This document shows positions 1 through 11,205 of a DNA stretch of 60,000 nucleotides, one piece after another (the stretch's first letter is position 1; each line of letters starts with the position of its first letter). The translations under genes were made by a program, and so were the position numbers. Below the pieces are notes generated by a model. The model did not search any database, was not told the DNA's origin, and saw only the letters and a program-made list of their open reading frames with translations. The DNA comes from Liolophura sinensis (lineage: Eukaryota; Mollusca; Polyplacophora; Chitonida; Chitonidae). The stretch is from contig NC_088300.1 in NCBI RefSeq assembly GCF_032854445.1, forward strand, positions 9,674,001 to 9,734,000, in the 5' to 3' direction.

Positions 1-1265
1 ATATGTAAGCTTCGAATCAAAGCAAATGAGGGTAAAACTTGTGTGCGGTATGTAGGGTCATTTGATGACCTAATCGGTATTGTAATTCCTGATCTTCATC
101 AGCAAGTGTAAATATACTTGCAACGATTTTTTTCTGGAGTAATGAGATGATTTGTGTCGTTCAAATATGCCATCTTCTTATCGGATATTGTTGGGAATCA
201 GTGTTCTTATAAGTTGTTTCTGAGAATTCATTGTTTATAATAAATGGTTTCAGAGATGCAGCCTTCAAGGCAAGTGTTTCTGGTATTTCGTCCCCCATAC
301 CTTATACACATATTCTGTGTTCTGTGGAGCTGGCTGTTTGTACAACCTTGCACCAAATCTTCCAGAATCTGAGCACTTCACGTTGAACTTCCGCACACAT
401 GACGACGCATTAAGTGTGTTATTTTCACTGACTGTATGGAGGACTGCGATGCAGCATTAGATAACAATGCATCTCGCATGATGAATGTTCTTAACTTCGC
501 GTTGGCTCTAACCTGTGTATATCCAAATTCCCGGACGATGTTTGGACAAGTATTGTTCTGTATGTTCCAGACCATTGACCTGGGGGATAATCCCAGCATG
601 TGGTAACAAGCCACACGATACCTCACCATTCTACCCTTGCTGGCCTGTATACAGGGTTTGAGGGTTGAATCAAGTTCCGATGGCAGACATTTACATCAAT
701 CGTTGGCAGAACGAAAGTCAGGCTAACCTGTACACTATATCTCATTTTTGCGCATTTTACGTGCGGTTCTCCAGTAGACTGTAACAAATGAAGTAGTCTG
801 TTGAGACTTTTATTAAGGACACCTATCTTCTCTGTGAGAGAAGCTTTAGTTTAAATCATGATTATTTTCAGTGACTTTTAGCAGGGGATAGAGAAAGCTC
901 CTCTAAGTGGAGCTTTAATTTCCGCGCCATCAATCTACCAATATCAAATTATATGTATTGTTTGTTGCTTGGTGAATAAATCAAATCAAATCAAAGTTAA
1001 TGTTAGTTTAGTGTGATTGGAATGAGTGTCGAGTTTCTTGACGGAGTGTGATGGAAATACGCCTTTGATACGGGGCTTTGAATATATACCGGCTCTCAGT
1101 GTTCGTGGTACCATATGCAGTCAACAAAACTCGTATGGCCGTGAGCAGTCTTGCGTTTGTTGAAAACCACGTTCATACCATCAATATGATGTGCATGTCT
1201 GTACACCACTTGTGTGAAAGTTTGTTAGTAACTTTTCAAAGGTCGGTGTATTTAACTGTGCACTC
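1..1265. other. No gene seen
   Basis: I see no exon or RNA gene here. Reading frames are short and lack convincing splice sites. A (AATCA)n-like stretch near 974-995 resembles the A-rich tail of a retroposon, but no recognisable body precedes it. Confidence 0.5.
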
Positions 1266-1322
1266 CGGTTCCCTCTACCCATTGAAATGGCTGCCATCGT
1301 AGGAGTGAAATATTCTTGAGTA
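1266..1322 (+). repeat. SINE family A, 3' fragment
   Basis: About 57 bp match the 3' end of the tRNA-derived SINE seen complete at 18256-18517. The order is a 'ggttccctctaccca' segment, then 'ggctgccatcgta', then 'gtgaaatattcttgagtac'. The copy is diverged, and both the tRNA-like head and the A-rich tail are absent, so it is a dead fragment. Confidence 0.7.
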
Positions 1323-2453
1323 CCAGTATGAGGTCACACACCTGTCAAATTGTACGTAGCGCGAGTCAATAGTTGGACACAGTACAGTTGAAAAACACTG
1401 GCACCGTCAGAAACTGGCGCTTTCTTGGTGACTATAATACGTGATGGCATTGTTTAATAAGCTGGAAACTTTTGATATCCAGCACTTCTTTGGCAAGACT
1501 GATGTCCTATAGCTATGTATGCCATTATGTGCGGCTTAACGAACAGTCGTGAAAGGCGAGCATTCCAGGACAAAAGAAAAATATTAAAGAAATGCTTACA
1601 GCATAGATTTATTTATTTCTTTCATAGATATTTGTATAATATAGACATAATTACAATTAACATCTAATTTTAGTCCAAATGCATTATCAGTCCATGGTAA
1701 TGGATAGTGCATCCATTACAATCTGTAAAACATAACAAGATGTGAAAATAAATAAATAAGTTGAAAGAGAATAACTACCCAAGGTGTTCAAATCCCTCTC
1801 ATACATATATTTATATGTAAATCACATAATTCCAGTCATTCTTGTTAACCAGGCTGATTGTGTCTAACAGAATATACATTGAGACCATCATAGATAACCA
1901 TTAAAACGGCACATGGATTTAAATAATACCATGAAATTCAATACATAACAAAAGTTTAAAGAAGAAAAAGTATTTACATCATTATACATTTTAACCTATA
2001 CGAGTCTATACATGTGGATGATACAAATATCTAAACAGCTGACTAAGCAGAATTGGCACATATCGTCGAGGTCTGTATATAGACCTATTTAGTAGCCTCT
2101 ACAAATGTCACCTGCAACATAAATACATACATACACCCACGTGTAGTTATTAATTTACATACTGTAAGTAATGGTATGTTGTTAAATTTACCATGTACGT
2201 TAAATATATAGTTTAACTTATTTAAGAAAGAGCTTTAAATGACCACTGTAAGCCTACATATCAGATTATAATGGAATGATGTACACAGATAAATAGCCGT
2301 TGAATACTTATATAGTGTTATGCATAGAGTTGCATAGTCAACATGAATTTTGATATTAAACACATATTGCATGTATATCAATGTTTAATTTGTCGCCTAA
2401 GAGGTAATATATAAATATAACATAGTCTTCTAGGAAATTTTACATGCTTGAAT
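1323..2453. other. AT-rich, no gene seen
   Basis: Strongly AT-rich sequence with many stops in all frames. I see no exon, RNA or clear mobile element. Confidence 0.5.
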
Positions 2454-2604
2454 TGTTCTGAAATACGTACATATAACATGTGTGAATTTAACATTTGTTG
2501 GGAAACTGAATATAGACTTTAACTTTAAATGTTCTGAAATATGTACATATGACGTATGTAAATTTAATGTTTGTTGGGAGACTGAATATAGACTTTAACT
2601 TTAT
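2454..2604. repeat. 76-bp tandem duplication (two copies)
   Basis: A 76-bp segment starting 'tgttctgaaata' is present twice head to tail, starting at 2454 and 2530. The copies differ by a few substitutions, for example acatgt versus acgtat. Both end in 'gactttaacttta'. It appears to be an old local duplication with no coding content. Confidence 0.85.
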
Positions 2605-2779
2605 ATATAGAGAAATGCATGTATACATTCCATGTATATGAAATAGTGGCACTATATAAACGCGCCAATATATAATGCAAAGAGAGAACACTGAGAATAC
2701 ACAAATCCCAGTCATGATTAATCCTACAACCATGTTTAACTTCATATATATCATTCGTTAGAATGGGGCTGCCATCAAA

Positions 2780-2782
<3 letters not shown>

Positions 2783-2855
<73 letters not shown>
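2783..2855. repeat. (AT)n microsatellite
   Basis: Uninterrupted AT dinucleotide run of about 73 bp. It produces a spurious Tyr-Ile repeat frame on both strands. Confidence 0.98.
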
Positions 2856-2856
<1 letters not shown>

Positions 2857-4510
2857 CTTTGCGATTTAGCACGTTGTTATGCTGTAAATTTGTTCACATT
2901 CTGAGAAAACGTTTACATGTATGTATGTATACATACATGTACATATTTGTGAATGATGTCTGGTACCTGCCACCTAGGTGGCGCTGAGAACATGATGACT
3001 TGTGCTTGTGTGCATAAGGAAGTTGGCCTGTACCGCATGGTAAGGCCTTCAAAAAAAACTTTCAAGACTGCTGTCAAGGAAGACTTCATCGTGTATATAG
3101 AGAAAGCAGGGTTTACAAAATAGCGAAAATTATATGTTGACCCAGTGGTTAAGAGTACGCGCTGGGCTTTTTCCTAAACTTGCTGTATCTTAATCTTCTA
3201 GTTCATTAAAAAGTAAAAAGAATAACATTAAATGGTCTGCTAAAATCTGCTCTTAAAAGCGTGAGACATCGAAGAGTGCAGTTTGAAACTTCTCTCTGGA
3301 ATCGACTCTACATTAGTCAGACAGAACGCAGCTACATCAGATGTGTCTAGATATAAAGTGGTTAACAATTAACAATCTCCTGGTGCAGTTATTTCACGAA
3401 AAACAGGATCAAAGTCAGGGTCGATGACTTGGAGTTCACCAGTTTTGCACATTGCAACTCACGCATATACTTCCATTCAGGCTTATAATATTACTTTCGC
3501 TACCATTCTGGACACTAAAATTCAACATAACACCATTGTGAGTATACGGTTAGAGCAAAATATAATACCTCTGCGCAGATGAAATTGAAAGTCCTCGTGA
3601 TTCAATCCCAGTCACGTAAACACTGTAGGAATCTTAGCATATCCATCATGGACCATCATCACTGGCTACCGGAAGTACGCTCAGTTGCGCGGGATCCAAA
3701 AGCATTAAAAATAATTAAACAGTTTAAGGCCACATCAAATTTTAGGTCATCTGCCCGGAATTTCTGAAACTTGCAAGCCACCGTTGGCATAGTAACACTG
3801 GTTGAGTGGTTTATGTAAAGTCGTTCCATCAAGCATTGCTCATGTTGCATTACGCTACATTACGGCACAGTTCTGTTGTTCCGTAGTAGAAGACCACGAG
3901 ACGGTAAACTGCAACCACTGGATTAATCATTTCTACATCAATTTTTTTTTTCTTTCATGGTTTTTATGGTGGGTAAAATCCACATCATAAAAGCTGTATC
4001 TAAAATACCTTCTCTTACTGTCTTACTGCATTTGGGCCTACAAATTAGAATTCTAAGTCTAGCTTAATGAGCCATATGATGTCTGCATTGTTGGTAATCG
4101 ACAACGACAGTAGGACCTCTAGGTATCGACAAAATTCTCGCTTAGGACACAAGCTGTGTACCATATGCTATATATGTGGCTGGTTTATGTAACTGAAGTG
4201 CTCTGATATTAAACATGTATATCAGGAGACAATTCACAGTGACGTCAAGAGCATTCTGCGTCTGCTCCCAAGAAAAGCATTTCAAAAGACTTCCATATTC
4301 CAAAAACTGAGAGAACATAAATCACATATAAGCACCGCCCATCACGTTTAGTATCTTAGAGAAGCAGTGACTCGATATTCCATCAGGTCTGAGTTCAAGT
4401 TTATCTTGGAGTCATCTCTCTAATTTGTAATGGCATTGTAAACAATCCATTTGGCTCAGAAGAGCGAACCATCCAGTTGGCCCTGCCTGTTTTCCCGACT
4501 GAAACTCCTC
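2856..4510. other. No confirmed gene; tRNA-like box near 3140
   Basis: Downstream of the last exon of the minus-strand gene. At about 3140-3168 there is a sequence like an RNA polymerase III A box ('tggttaagagtacgcgctgg'). No matching B box lies at a proper distance, so I read it as a possible SINE relic. A second B-box-like piece, 'tctgagttcaagtt', lies near 4388. No convincing exon was seen. Confidence 0.4.
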
Positions 4511-4734
4511 CTACTTCTTGGTTTCTACTGGTTTGATGCTGTCTATCCTGTTGAAGAGATCGGCGTAGTAAAGATCATCGTCAGTCTGGGTTGTCACCTC
4601 CATGGTGATCACGCGGGGCTTAGCCACGCCCGACTCTACGTACTGAGTGCTGCGGACTTCACGGATGATAGTGTAGCCTCCGTAACGAAAAGTCTTTGTA
4701 ATGTAAAGACAGCCCAAGACGATCAGCATGAACC
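4511..4734 (-). CDS. Last coding exon and C-terminal tail of the TMEM72-like gene
   Basis: The acceptor is 'cgttgcccttaag'. The exon starts GG, completing a Gly codon, then FMLIVLGCLYITKTF forms the end of the last membrane helix. A charged, Thr-rich tail follows (RYGGYTIIREVRSTQY, then EVTTQTDDDLYYADLFNR) and ends KPVETKK with TAG at 4513-4511. The total is 73 residues in this exon. The amino-acid composition and exact phase match support a real coding exon. The tail has several Tyr, Thr and acidic residues that could be modified or bound in the cytosol, but no named motif is evident. Confidence 0.85.
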
Positions 4735-7700
4735 CTTAAGGGCAACGAGAAAACAGATTGGTAGAAACGATGGAATACCTGACAAAATGCATTTTCTCTG
4801 GACACGTATGTATGTATGTTTAGAGAGGTGGTGTAATAAGGCTGTAAGCCAGATATTAACAAAACTGTAGGCAACGCTACAGACAAAGAGAATTAGAGGA
4901 AAAGTTATTAGGAAGTGAACAAAATATAAAAGACAAAAATTACACAACATAAGACATGAGGAGGGCAAAGAAATATAAAGTAGCAAAGCACAAAAAATCT
5001 GGCACAAAACAAAGGGACAAGGAGAGTATGTCCAGTGTTTACTCACCACAAATGAGATTCATATAAATGCCCAATCCCTCGAGAAAGGCAGGGATTGAGA
5101 AAAGAATGTAAAGAACGCCTCTTTTCCAGTTGTCCAGCCAGAGGAAGATCCTCCAAACGGCAAAGCAGCAACCGTCTTGTCTGCAATAACAGAGAAACCA
5201 TGGGATTTATAGCACTGCTTTGTCTCTGCTAACCAAACCCTCTCACCATAACTACTGGCCCATAGACAAATTGGTATTCAGTTGAAAATTGCGGAACCAA
5301 CTTGATGTCACTAGGAACTAGGCCAAACGGGCGAGACATGTATACAACTCTAAATATTAAACTATTCCACTGGCAGACCAAGAAGTAGGTTTACGGCTGG
5401 AAACCCTGACAAACCTTTTGAATTAGGGCGACATCCGTACAGTAAATGTTAAATTCGAACACGCAATCTCGTTGATGAAGTGCCTGAACGAGCCAGCGCT
5501 TTAACCATCGGAGTTTTTATCGGAATTAGCCAGTAAAGTAAATGTCCCGATGTACTGTTTATATTTATTTATGTTTTGTACAAAGATTTTCGTGGTGATG
5601 ATCCTTTGTTGTGTCCAAGACAATATTACAAAAGCTACACGCGGGAGAATGTGGAACATTTGGGTTAATATTCGTCGTTCTCGTTCTATATTTACTGGTC
5701 GTCATCTTGCATGATACATGTAATGGTCAGTATTACAGAGGAGAATCATGTGGGTGTAGTGATGACCAGTTACTGATGACCAACTCACCTACAGCACGCA
5801 GACTTGTTAATTATCCATATGACTTCTACAAACGTCATAAAGATGGCAATAGCTCTGAAACGACAAGATACACACATGAATCAAAAGTAGAACGATCTGT
5901 GGAAGACAGATGGCATTGGTCCCTACAGTAACATTCCCAAGACGTTTCTTCACTGCATTGTCATTCTTATTTCCTTTTCTTATAGAACACCTAAAAGACA
6001 TTTACGTTATGCCCCCCCCCCCCCCCCCCACTGCATCAAACCAATAAAATCAAGTGTGGTTTCAACAAAGCGTTTTGAATAAGTGGCGTCTAATGAATTG
6101 CAACTGAAATCGCTGCATTTACCTGATTCTGCTGAAGCCATGCATGGTACTAGGGTGCATGTATTGCTACCTTTCAAGTGTTAACATGAGCAGTTGGAAA
6201 AAAGCCAAACGGAGGTAAATTGAATATCACCATATTTAAAATAAATATCACCATATGTTAGCTGTCATACTCTCGTCACTGTTTTACTCCCTATACTGTA
6301 GTGTTTTGTTTTATATTCCTGCATAAGCGAGGATTCTGCTGGTGGACAAAGTGCGCCGCTGTTAACGAACAGCTTCTCCGTACTGACAGGTTCTCTGATG
6401 CTCACATCAAATACCAGCTGACGTACAGCTTCTCCGTACTGACAGGTTCTCTGATACTCACATCAAATACCAGCTGACGTACAGCTTCTCCGCGCTGACA
6501 TGTTTTCTGTTATAATGCTCGTCTAAAGTCCAGATGGCTGTTGTCCAAATCACTAAAATAAAATGACATATTCATAAATGGTTTTATCGAAATTCTGGTG
6601 GTTGAAACAGTTTAACCTTTTGCGTAAATCGCACCTCATAATGGATTCTGAATAACAATTTATCTTCATACAAAGGCGAAATTTTAACCTGATGTTGTTT
6701 AATGATGACTGTCTGATCTACATCTTGCAAATTCAGGTATAAAAATGGCACGAGTAGCGAATCAGCGCATTCCCCGATTTCAACGTCACGCATGAAGGAT
6801 GTGGATTGCCGAAAGATTTTAGTGCTCACTAGACAGGAAGGAGACGCAGGAGTTATTCTGCTTTTGTAAAGGAAAGTTAATGGGCCTAACGAAATTATTA
6901 AAACATCCGAATATATTTTTATCAGCTGATGACAGAATGAAGAAAGGAGCTAACAAGGAGACAAGGAGCTAACGTGTGCGTTCAATGGGACCATGAAGGC
7001 TATTCATACGACGCTAATAAATATCACTGACACGTTATCTGTTCAATATTATGACATACGTCCTTGCACGCACAGTGTTTATATTTATGCGATTAACTTA
7101 AGATGAAGTGTTGTTTTGTTAAGTTAGATTAAATTATATAGTGAATCATTGCCATTTTCATCATCATCATTATCATCTTCATCATCATTTTTTAAGCATG
7201 CATATTGTCCACAAACAAATTTTATAAAGAGCAAGATGATTTCATCGGACGGAGGGTCCAGGTTTTTAAAGCACGTGCGTCAGCCCTGATCGCATTGTTA
7301 AAGCCTAGGTGTTTGTCAAGTGTGTCAAGTATGCCCAAAGGCGCTGGTTTACTCCAGACACACTGGTCTCCTTCACCCATAAACCACACCGCCATCACAG
7401 ACGTGAAAAATTCTTGATATTGTCGTTAAAATAAATCAATTAATCAATAAATCAGTTAGTGCCCAGTAGTGAGGAAGCGCCTTAAAAGAAAAGACAACAA
7501 ATAATATAATCTGTTTTTATTTAGGATGAATTCTCACTAGGTCATGGGTGCGCCATGTTCGAGTAACAGGAAGCAGGATGCAACGTGCATCACACGTCCC
7601 CCTATTTTTCAAAAAGACCCAAAGATTTAAGTTGAAGTGTTAACCTAGATTAAATGATATAGTGAACCATTGCCATTTTCTTGGTTAAGGATTCTTGAAT

Positions 7701-9913
7701 ATAGGTGAACGACAAAGGGACGGCACAGAAAGCTGGTTGACCTTTCCGCATGTTACAGGCTGGTTGACCTTTCCGCATGTTACAGGTGACAGACAATGGA
7801 ACTGGACTCCTCAATATCCCGACAGACTGTTACCACCCAAGTGACCTGTACACTGCCAGTCCCCTGGGATCCGTCTTAAATGGGTATGGATATTTAGACC
7901 CATACGTACACATAACCCATACTGTAAATCTTCAACCTTTTGGAATTTATACATACAATTATTATGAAAGCTACGCCAAAATTGATTTCTTTGTGTCATT
8001 AAAGATGCAAGCTTCAAAAAAACTGTGCAAATGATTTCTCTACACCCCATAGATCTCTCGGAATGTTTCAAAATATTGGTTGCAGAGGCAGTTGAAAACG
8101 TGAAAAGACTTAGGGTAGGTCAATAATTAAACAAGTGAGAGACCACTAATGGCGCATTGAATCTACTGATTGATGGATTGACTGACTGACTGACTGATGT
8201 CTAACGCGGTACTGCATGAAGACATGACGGCGATCAGGTTTATCGGTAGAGAAAATCAGAGTGACCGCCACAAACCAAACCTCCTGACAAGTCGCAACAA
8301 TAAAAAGAGCTGAATTTGAACACATGATCGGTTGACTGCCTGAACTGTGATATAGATAAGCTTACTGATTGGTTATCACAGGCTAGTAGAAACGAGCCTG
8401 TGCCTTAACTATCAGGGCCAGCAAGGCCCCAGTAACACAATTATACGAGGCATTGACGATCGGCTTCAGCCTTTGTTGTGACGTTTAGTCATGACACAGG
8501 CGTACTGCTATAAACATATTCCCCGTCACTGGATTTGTGGATCCCCACACTCTCACTCGCCATGAGACACCTAGCAACAATCACGTAAATTTGTATAAAT
8601 AAATACGGATTAGTGGTTAGCTGTTCTGAGAGAAAGGAAAGAAAAGCTCTAGCCGTTGCAGGAGACGCCGGAGTAGTCGTTAGTGGTTTTGAGGAAAACC
8701 CACAAACGCTCCAGTCGTTCCCACAGACGCTAAAGTAATGCACCCCTTAGTGGTTGTGGGGAAACCCATAAAAGCTCTACTCGTTCCCACAGACGCCAGA
8801 GTAATGCACCTCTTAGTGGTTGCGAAGGAAACCCACAAAAACTCGAGTCGTTCCCACAGACACTAGAGTAACGTGCTTAGTGGTTTTGAGGATTCCAAAC
8901 TTTAACCATAGTAAGGCTATGATTAAACAGTATTTCAGTTCCGAAAATACCAGTACACACTGTTAGTTATAAGCGATAAAACACCGATACTCAGTGCTGG
9001 TTATAAGCGATAAAAGAAAAGGACTTAGGACGCAGACTGAAGTTAATTATATGCATGAGTCTGAGACTTTTAACGCGTCTCTTGTCAGGTCTGTATTTTA
9101 GCCTGTATATGAGATTCACCGAGTCGCCAGCCTGTGACTGTGTCGTGTCTATACGGTATGACATCGAAAACACAAAGCTCACACAGCATGTGAGGCGAAA
9201 AGTATCCTCGATGATCTGACAAACAAAAACACCCATGTGGAGTGACATACAGTACTATACATAAGCTTTTTAGTGCTGCCACTTCTGTGACTCTGCTCGT
9301 CCTTCACTGTTTACACGACACTACTGAAACAGTGTTAATGGTGCTGTAGAGGGGCCTACTGCAGCTATGATACTGCGGCCGGTTTCATGAAGCTTACTTA
9401 GCTAAATACGCCCTGTAGAACGTATGTTCTACAGATATGACGTGCACTTAGTTAACGGCTGCTTAACACTAAGCATGCTTCATGAACCGACCCCAGCTGT
9501 TAAATGTGGACGATGACAACTTGAGTAGGCCTACCAGCTGCACCACGATGACAAGAAAGTATGCCCACCTCAGTATATGCACGACATCTATCACACAAAT
9601 CCATTTTCATGATCGTAATTATATTCAAAATGGAATTTTCTGCAAATATCAAAACACATTGATATTACGTCACTTGGCACACTGATGATCTGTGACAAAG
9701 AACGAGAAGGGTTTCATGCGTGACACGCCTGCCATTTACAGACGATCTATGTAACACAGTACCGCGGGGGCTATTTGAATGCTGCCTGCATGCTCATACA
9801 TGGCTCTTTACTGGGTTTACCGGCATGGGTGGCCAATGAGTTTACCTTCATGAGTTTACCACATAATGGGCTTCTATTGGTATCTTGTAAAATAAGGATA
9901 AGCTGGAAACCGG

Positions 9914-10003
<90 letters not shown>

Positions 10004-10289
10004 CCGCGTTCCGCGATCCATCATGAGGTTGGGATACATCTCGCGTTCTATCGTGAGGTTGGGATAATTCAAACTACTTTGTCAGCTATATTTAAACATA
10101 TATTTCAGGTTTAAGATTTAAAACTGAGCACAACCATCTACATGCATGGTTTCCAGACTCACCTGTAAGTGTGATGACCCCCCAAACCCTGGCTATCACC
10201 TTGACATGGCGCACGAACCACGGAGGTACGGCGTCCAGATCAGCCATGTTCGCCGCCCCAGTATTGAGAGGCAGCGTCTCCCCGGACAT
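4511..10289 (-). CDS. TMEM72: TMEM72-like multi-pass membrane protein gene (split, partial model)
   Basis: A split gene on the minus strand, assembled from four exons whose splice sites and phases agree: 10289-10163, 5854-5789, 5180-5047 and 4734-4511. At least one exon between 10163 and 5854 was not found, so the model is incomplete. The product starts with a short N-terminus running into the first membrane segment. It has a membrane segment with a central Glu (TFVEVIWII), a Cys-rich turn (SACCRQDGCC), a third hydrophobic stretch, a G-F-M-L-I-V-L-G segment that begins the last helix, and a hydrophilic tail of about 58 residues ending in KPVETKK. The Glu in the middle helix, the spacing of the YILFS helix and the G-x-ML-I-x-x-G-x-x-Y start of the last helix fit vertebrate TMEM72 as I remember it. 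That family has no established function. The gene is confident; the family name is tentative. Confidence 0.55.
5047..5180 (-). CDS. Penultimate coding exon of the TMEM72-like gene
   Basis: A 134-nt exon with acceptor 'tctgttattgcag' and donor TTTGTG then GTGAGT. It reads one base, 44 codons, one base. Its product runs QDGCCFAVWRIFLWLDNWKR and then a hydrophobic helix containing YILFSIPAFLEGLGIYMNLI. The Cys pair, the Trp/Lys/Arg boundary and the aromatic-rich helix are typical of a membrane protein and unlike the random frames around it. The trailing G joins in phase to the GG that opens the last exon. Confidence 0.82.
5290..5515 (-). repeat. SINE family C, diverged copy with tRNA-like head
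   Basis: Read on the minus strand, the head 'ccgatggttaaagcgctgg' looks like a polymerase III A box, and 'gcgtgttcgaatttaac' about 50 bp further looks like a B box. The sequence then continues into a body with 'ccctgacaaacc'-like and 'gttccgcaa'-like pieces. The same order, more diverged, occurs at 8165-8412. It lies in the introns of the TMEM72-like gene, overlapping none of its exons. Confidence 0.5.
5789..5854 (-). CDS. Internal exon of the TMEM72-like gene
   Basis: A 66-nt exon between a good acceptor (tcgtttcag) and a strong donor (CTGTAG then GTGAGT). It begins with one base that completes a codon from a preceding exon not yet located. It encodes AIAIFMTFVEVIWIINKSACC, most of a membrane helix with an embedded Glu, followed by Cys residues. 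It ends with two bases (AG), which pair in phase with the leading A of the exon at 5180 to give Arg. Confidence 0.7.
6012..6029. repeat. Poly-C run (C18)
   Basis: Eighteen consecutive C residues on the plus strand, so G18 on the other strand. It can form G-quadruplex or i-motif structures and is prone to length error in sequencing. Confidence 0.98.
6369..6530. repeat. 56-bp tandem repeat, about 2.5 copies
   Basis: The segment starting 'cagcttctccgtactgacag' occurs at 6370, 6426 and (diverged, partial) 6482, an exact 56-bp spacing. It lies in an intron of the TMEM72-like gene. No coding content was seen. Confidence 0.9.
7093..7162. repeat. Direct repeat, copy 1 (copy 2 at 7619-7682)
   Basis: A segment running from 'ttaagatgaagtgtt' to 'gtgaatcattgccattttc' is repeated about 520 bp downstream as 'ttaagttgaagtgtt' to 'gtgaaccattgccattttc'. 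The second copy has a small internal deletion. A CAT-rich simple repeat follows copy 1 at about 7159-7192. It is an interspersed fragment of unknown family. Confidence 0.7.
7220..7440 (+). repeat. SINE-like copy, family C type tail
   Basis: The 3' part reads 'caccgccatcacagacgtga', 'aaattcttgatattgtcg' and then a run of AAATC/AATC tail repeats. This matches the general form of molluscan tRNA-derived SINE tails. The 5' part is diverged, its boundary is approximate, and I could not define a target-site duplication. Confidence 0.5.
7731..7785. repeat. 27-bp tandem duplication
   Basis: The segment 'gctggttgacctttccgcat' plus seven bases is present twice, head to tail, with almost no divergence, implying a recent duplication. 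Confidence 0.9.
8019..8116 (+). repeat. Dispersed repeat, copy 1 (inverted copy at 26158-26256)
   Basis: About 98 bp recur in inverted orientation 18 kb away. The two share an exact 29-bp core starting 'gaatgtttcaaaatattggt'. In the plus frame this copy reads HPIDLSECFKILVAEAVENV and then continues to a stop. The other copy keeps most of that frame (HPIVLSECFKILVAEAVEK). It may be a relic of a coding mobile element, but no family was recognised. Confidence 0.7.
8165..8412 (-). repeat. SINE family C, with (CAGT)n tail
   Basis: On the minus strand it starts 'ggggccttgctggccctgat', has a B-box-like 'atgtgttcaaattcagc', and ends with 'gtaccgcgttagacatcagt' followed by CAGT repeats. The tail is the (ACTG)n run at about 8177-8197 on the plus strand. 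The body resembles 5290-5515. Confidence 0.55.
8610..8890. repeat. Approximately 66-bp tandem repeat, four to five copies
   Basis: The core 'cgttcccacagacgc' plus 'ttagtggtt' recurs with starts near 8614, 8684, 8751, 8817 and 8881, a spacing of 64-70 bp. Copies are 75-90 percent alike by eye. It lies in an intron of the TMEM72-like gene. Confidence 0.85.
9375..9494. mobile_element. Palindromic MITE-like element
   Basis: A 120-bp element whose ends are inverted repeats: 'ggccggtttcatgaagctta' at the left and 'taagcatgcttcatgaaccg' at the right. A second short palindrome, 'gtagaacgtatgttctac', sits near the centre. There is no coding capacity. The structure fits a non-autonomous DNA transposon or fold-back element. 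A target-site duplication is not clear, so the class is unassigned. Confidence 0.65.
9916..9999. repeat. (TA)n microsatellite
   Basis: An uninterrupted TA run of 84 bp in the first known intron of the TMEM72-like gene. The downstream flank contains a short imperfect duplication, 'catcccgcgttc' and 'catctcgcgttc'. Confidence 0.98.
10163..10289 (-). CDS. First coding exon of the TMEM72-like gene
   Basis: The ATG at 10289 follows an in-frame TAG seven bases upstream, so no longer N-terminus is possible in this exon. The exon encodes 42 residues, starting MSGETLPLNTGAAN and ending ARVWGVITLT. It leaves one base (G) before a consensus donor, CTTACAG then GTGAGT. The C-terminal half (WFVRHVKVIARVWGVITLT) looks like the entry into a membrane helix. 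The intron that follows contains the (TA)n run at 9916-9999 and several repeats. The sequence upstream (to about 10400) is G+C-richer and is probably 5' untranslated or promoter sequence, but no TATA box was identified. Confidence 0.7.
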
Positions 10290-10927
10290 CGTCTATCAGC
10301 AGTTCACTGTACTCCTCGGCTAGGCCTTCATTTCGAGGGCACAGCTGTGACAGCGGGAGTTTCCCTCACCTTCCGTAGCAAATGCGTCCGACGTCTTAAT
10401 AAACAAACAAGCAAATTATCAATGAGTTATGGACATTTTCAGTTGTAGGCAAACTTATAGTGAAGCCTCAATTCCTCACGGAGGCCTTCATCACCTTTTG
10501 CTAAAAACAAAACGAAACAATATGGCCTACTGTCAAGAGAAGCCTGGGTCTTCCGGAATGTTCCGTGTAGCAGAATTAGACTTTTACGGATCATTAATTA
10601 TATGTCCTAGCTTAATCTAAAATAGTGATGAAAAGAAAAATGTTTTACATTTCAAGAAGAAACATACACCAGTTCAGTGCGTAGGCCTATATTGTGCGTG
10701 TAAGTCTGATGTATGCTATACTGCTCCTAAACCTGTGGCTTACAGGAATTCCTGCGGAGAAATATTGTTTTCCTGCTATGCACATGATGTAAACTGTAGT
10801 ATATGCAGGTTGATCGCCGTACAGGCCTATAGATACTTTTAAGATGCTTTTCATCATGCCGAACAAAACGTTTCCAAAATGTTTTGAGGACGGTTTGAGG
10901 TTGTCTTTCAAAACAATGAATAAACAA
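10290..10927. other. Probable 5' region of the TMEM72-like gene; otherwise no gene seen
   Basis: About 100 bp next to the start codon are relatively G+C-rich and may be 5' untranslated sequence and promoter of the minus-strand gene. No TATA box, initiator or CpG cluster could be assigned. The rest holds no convincing exon. Confidence 0.35.
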
Positions 10928-11205
10928 TTTTTCAGTCATATGACGACCAGGAGTCATTATGTGTGTGAACATATACTGCGTCTTCTTGTGGCAGGGCGAG
11001 TCCGTGCCACCAAAGTGTTGCCGCCACTGAAGTATCATGTCAAAGACAACAGATACCCCACCCAGTCACATTATACTCACACCGGGCCAACCAGTCCTTT
11101 TCCCTTGCTCTAACTTCTTTGTGCTCAGCGCTAAGCGAGGCAGCAACATGTATCATTTTTAAAGCCTTTGGTATGTCCCGACTCTGGTTTGATCCCGTGT
11201 TTCCC
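10928..11205 (-). repeat. SINE family B, near full-length
   Basis: Same family as 36277-36638. On the plus strand it reads 'acaatttttcagtcatatga', then 'tcacaccgggccaaccagtc', 'gcgctaagcgaggcagcaac' and a B-box-like 'ctctggtttgatcccg'. The tRNA-like head is therefore on the minus strand at the high-coordinate end. It is diverged and no open frame is retained. Confidence 0.75.

Noticed and set aside
2488-2987. Tyr-Ile repeat proteins at (TA)n runs (also at 9.9 and 18 kb)
   Set aside because: They are translations of a dinucleotide microsatellite.
5611-5931. Plus-strand 106-codon frame with a hydrophobic start
   Set aside because: It overlaps the minus-strand exon at 5854-5789, which has strong splice sites and phase agreement. 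The plus frame has no ATG at its start.
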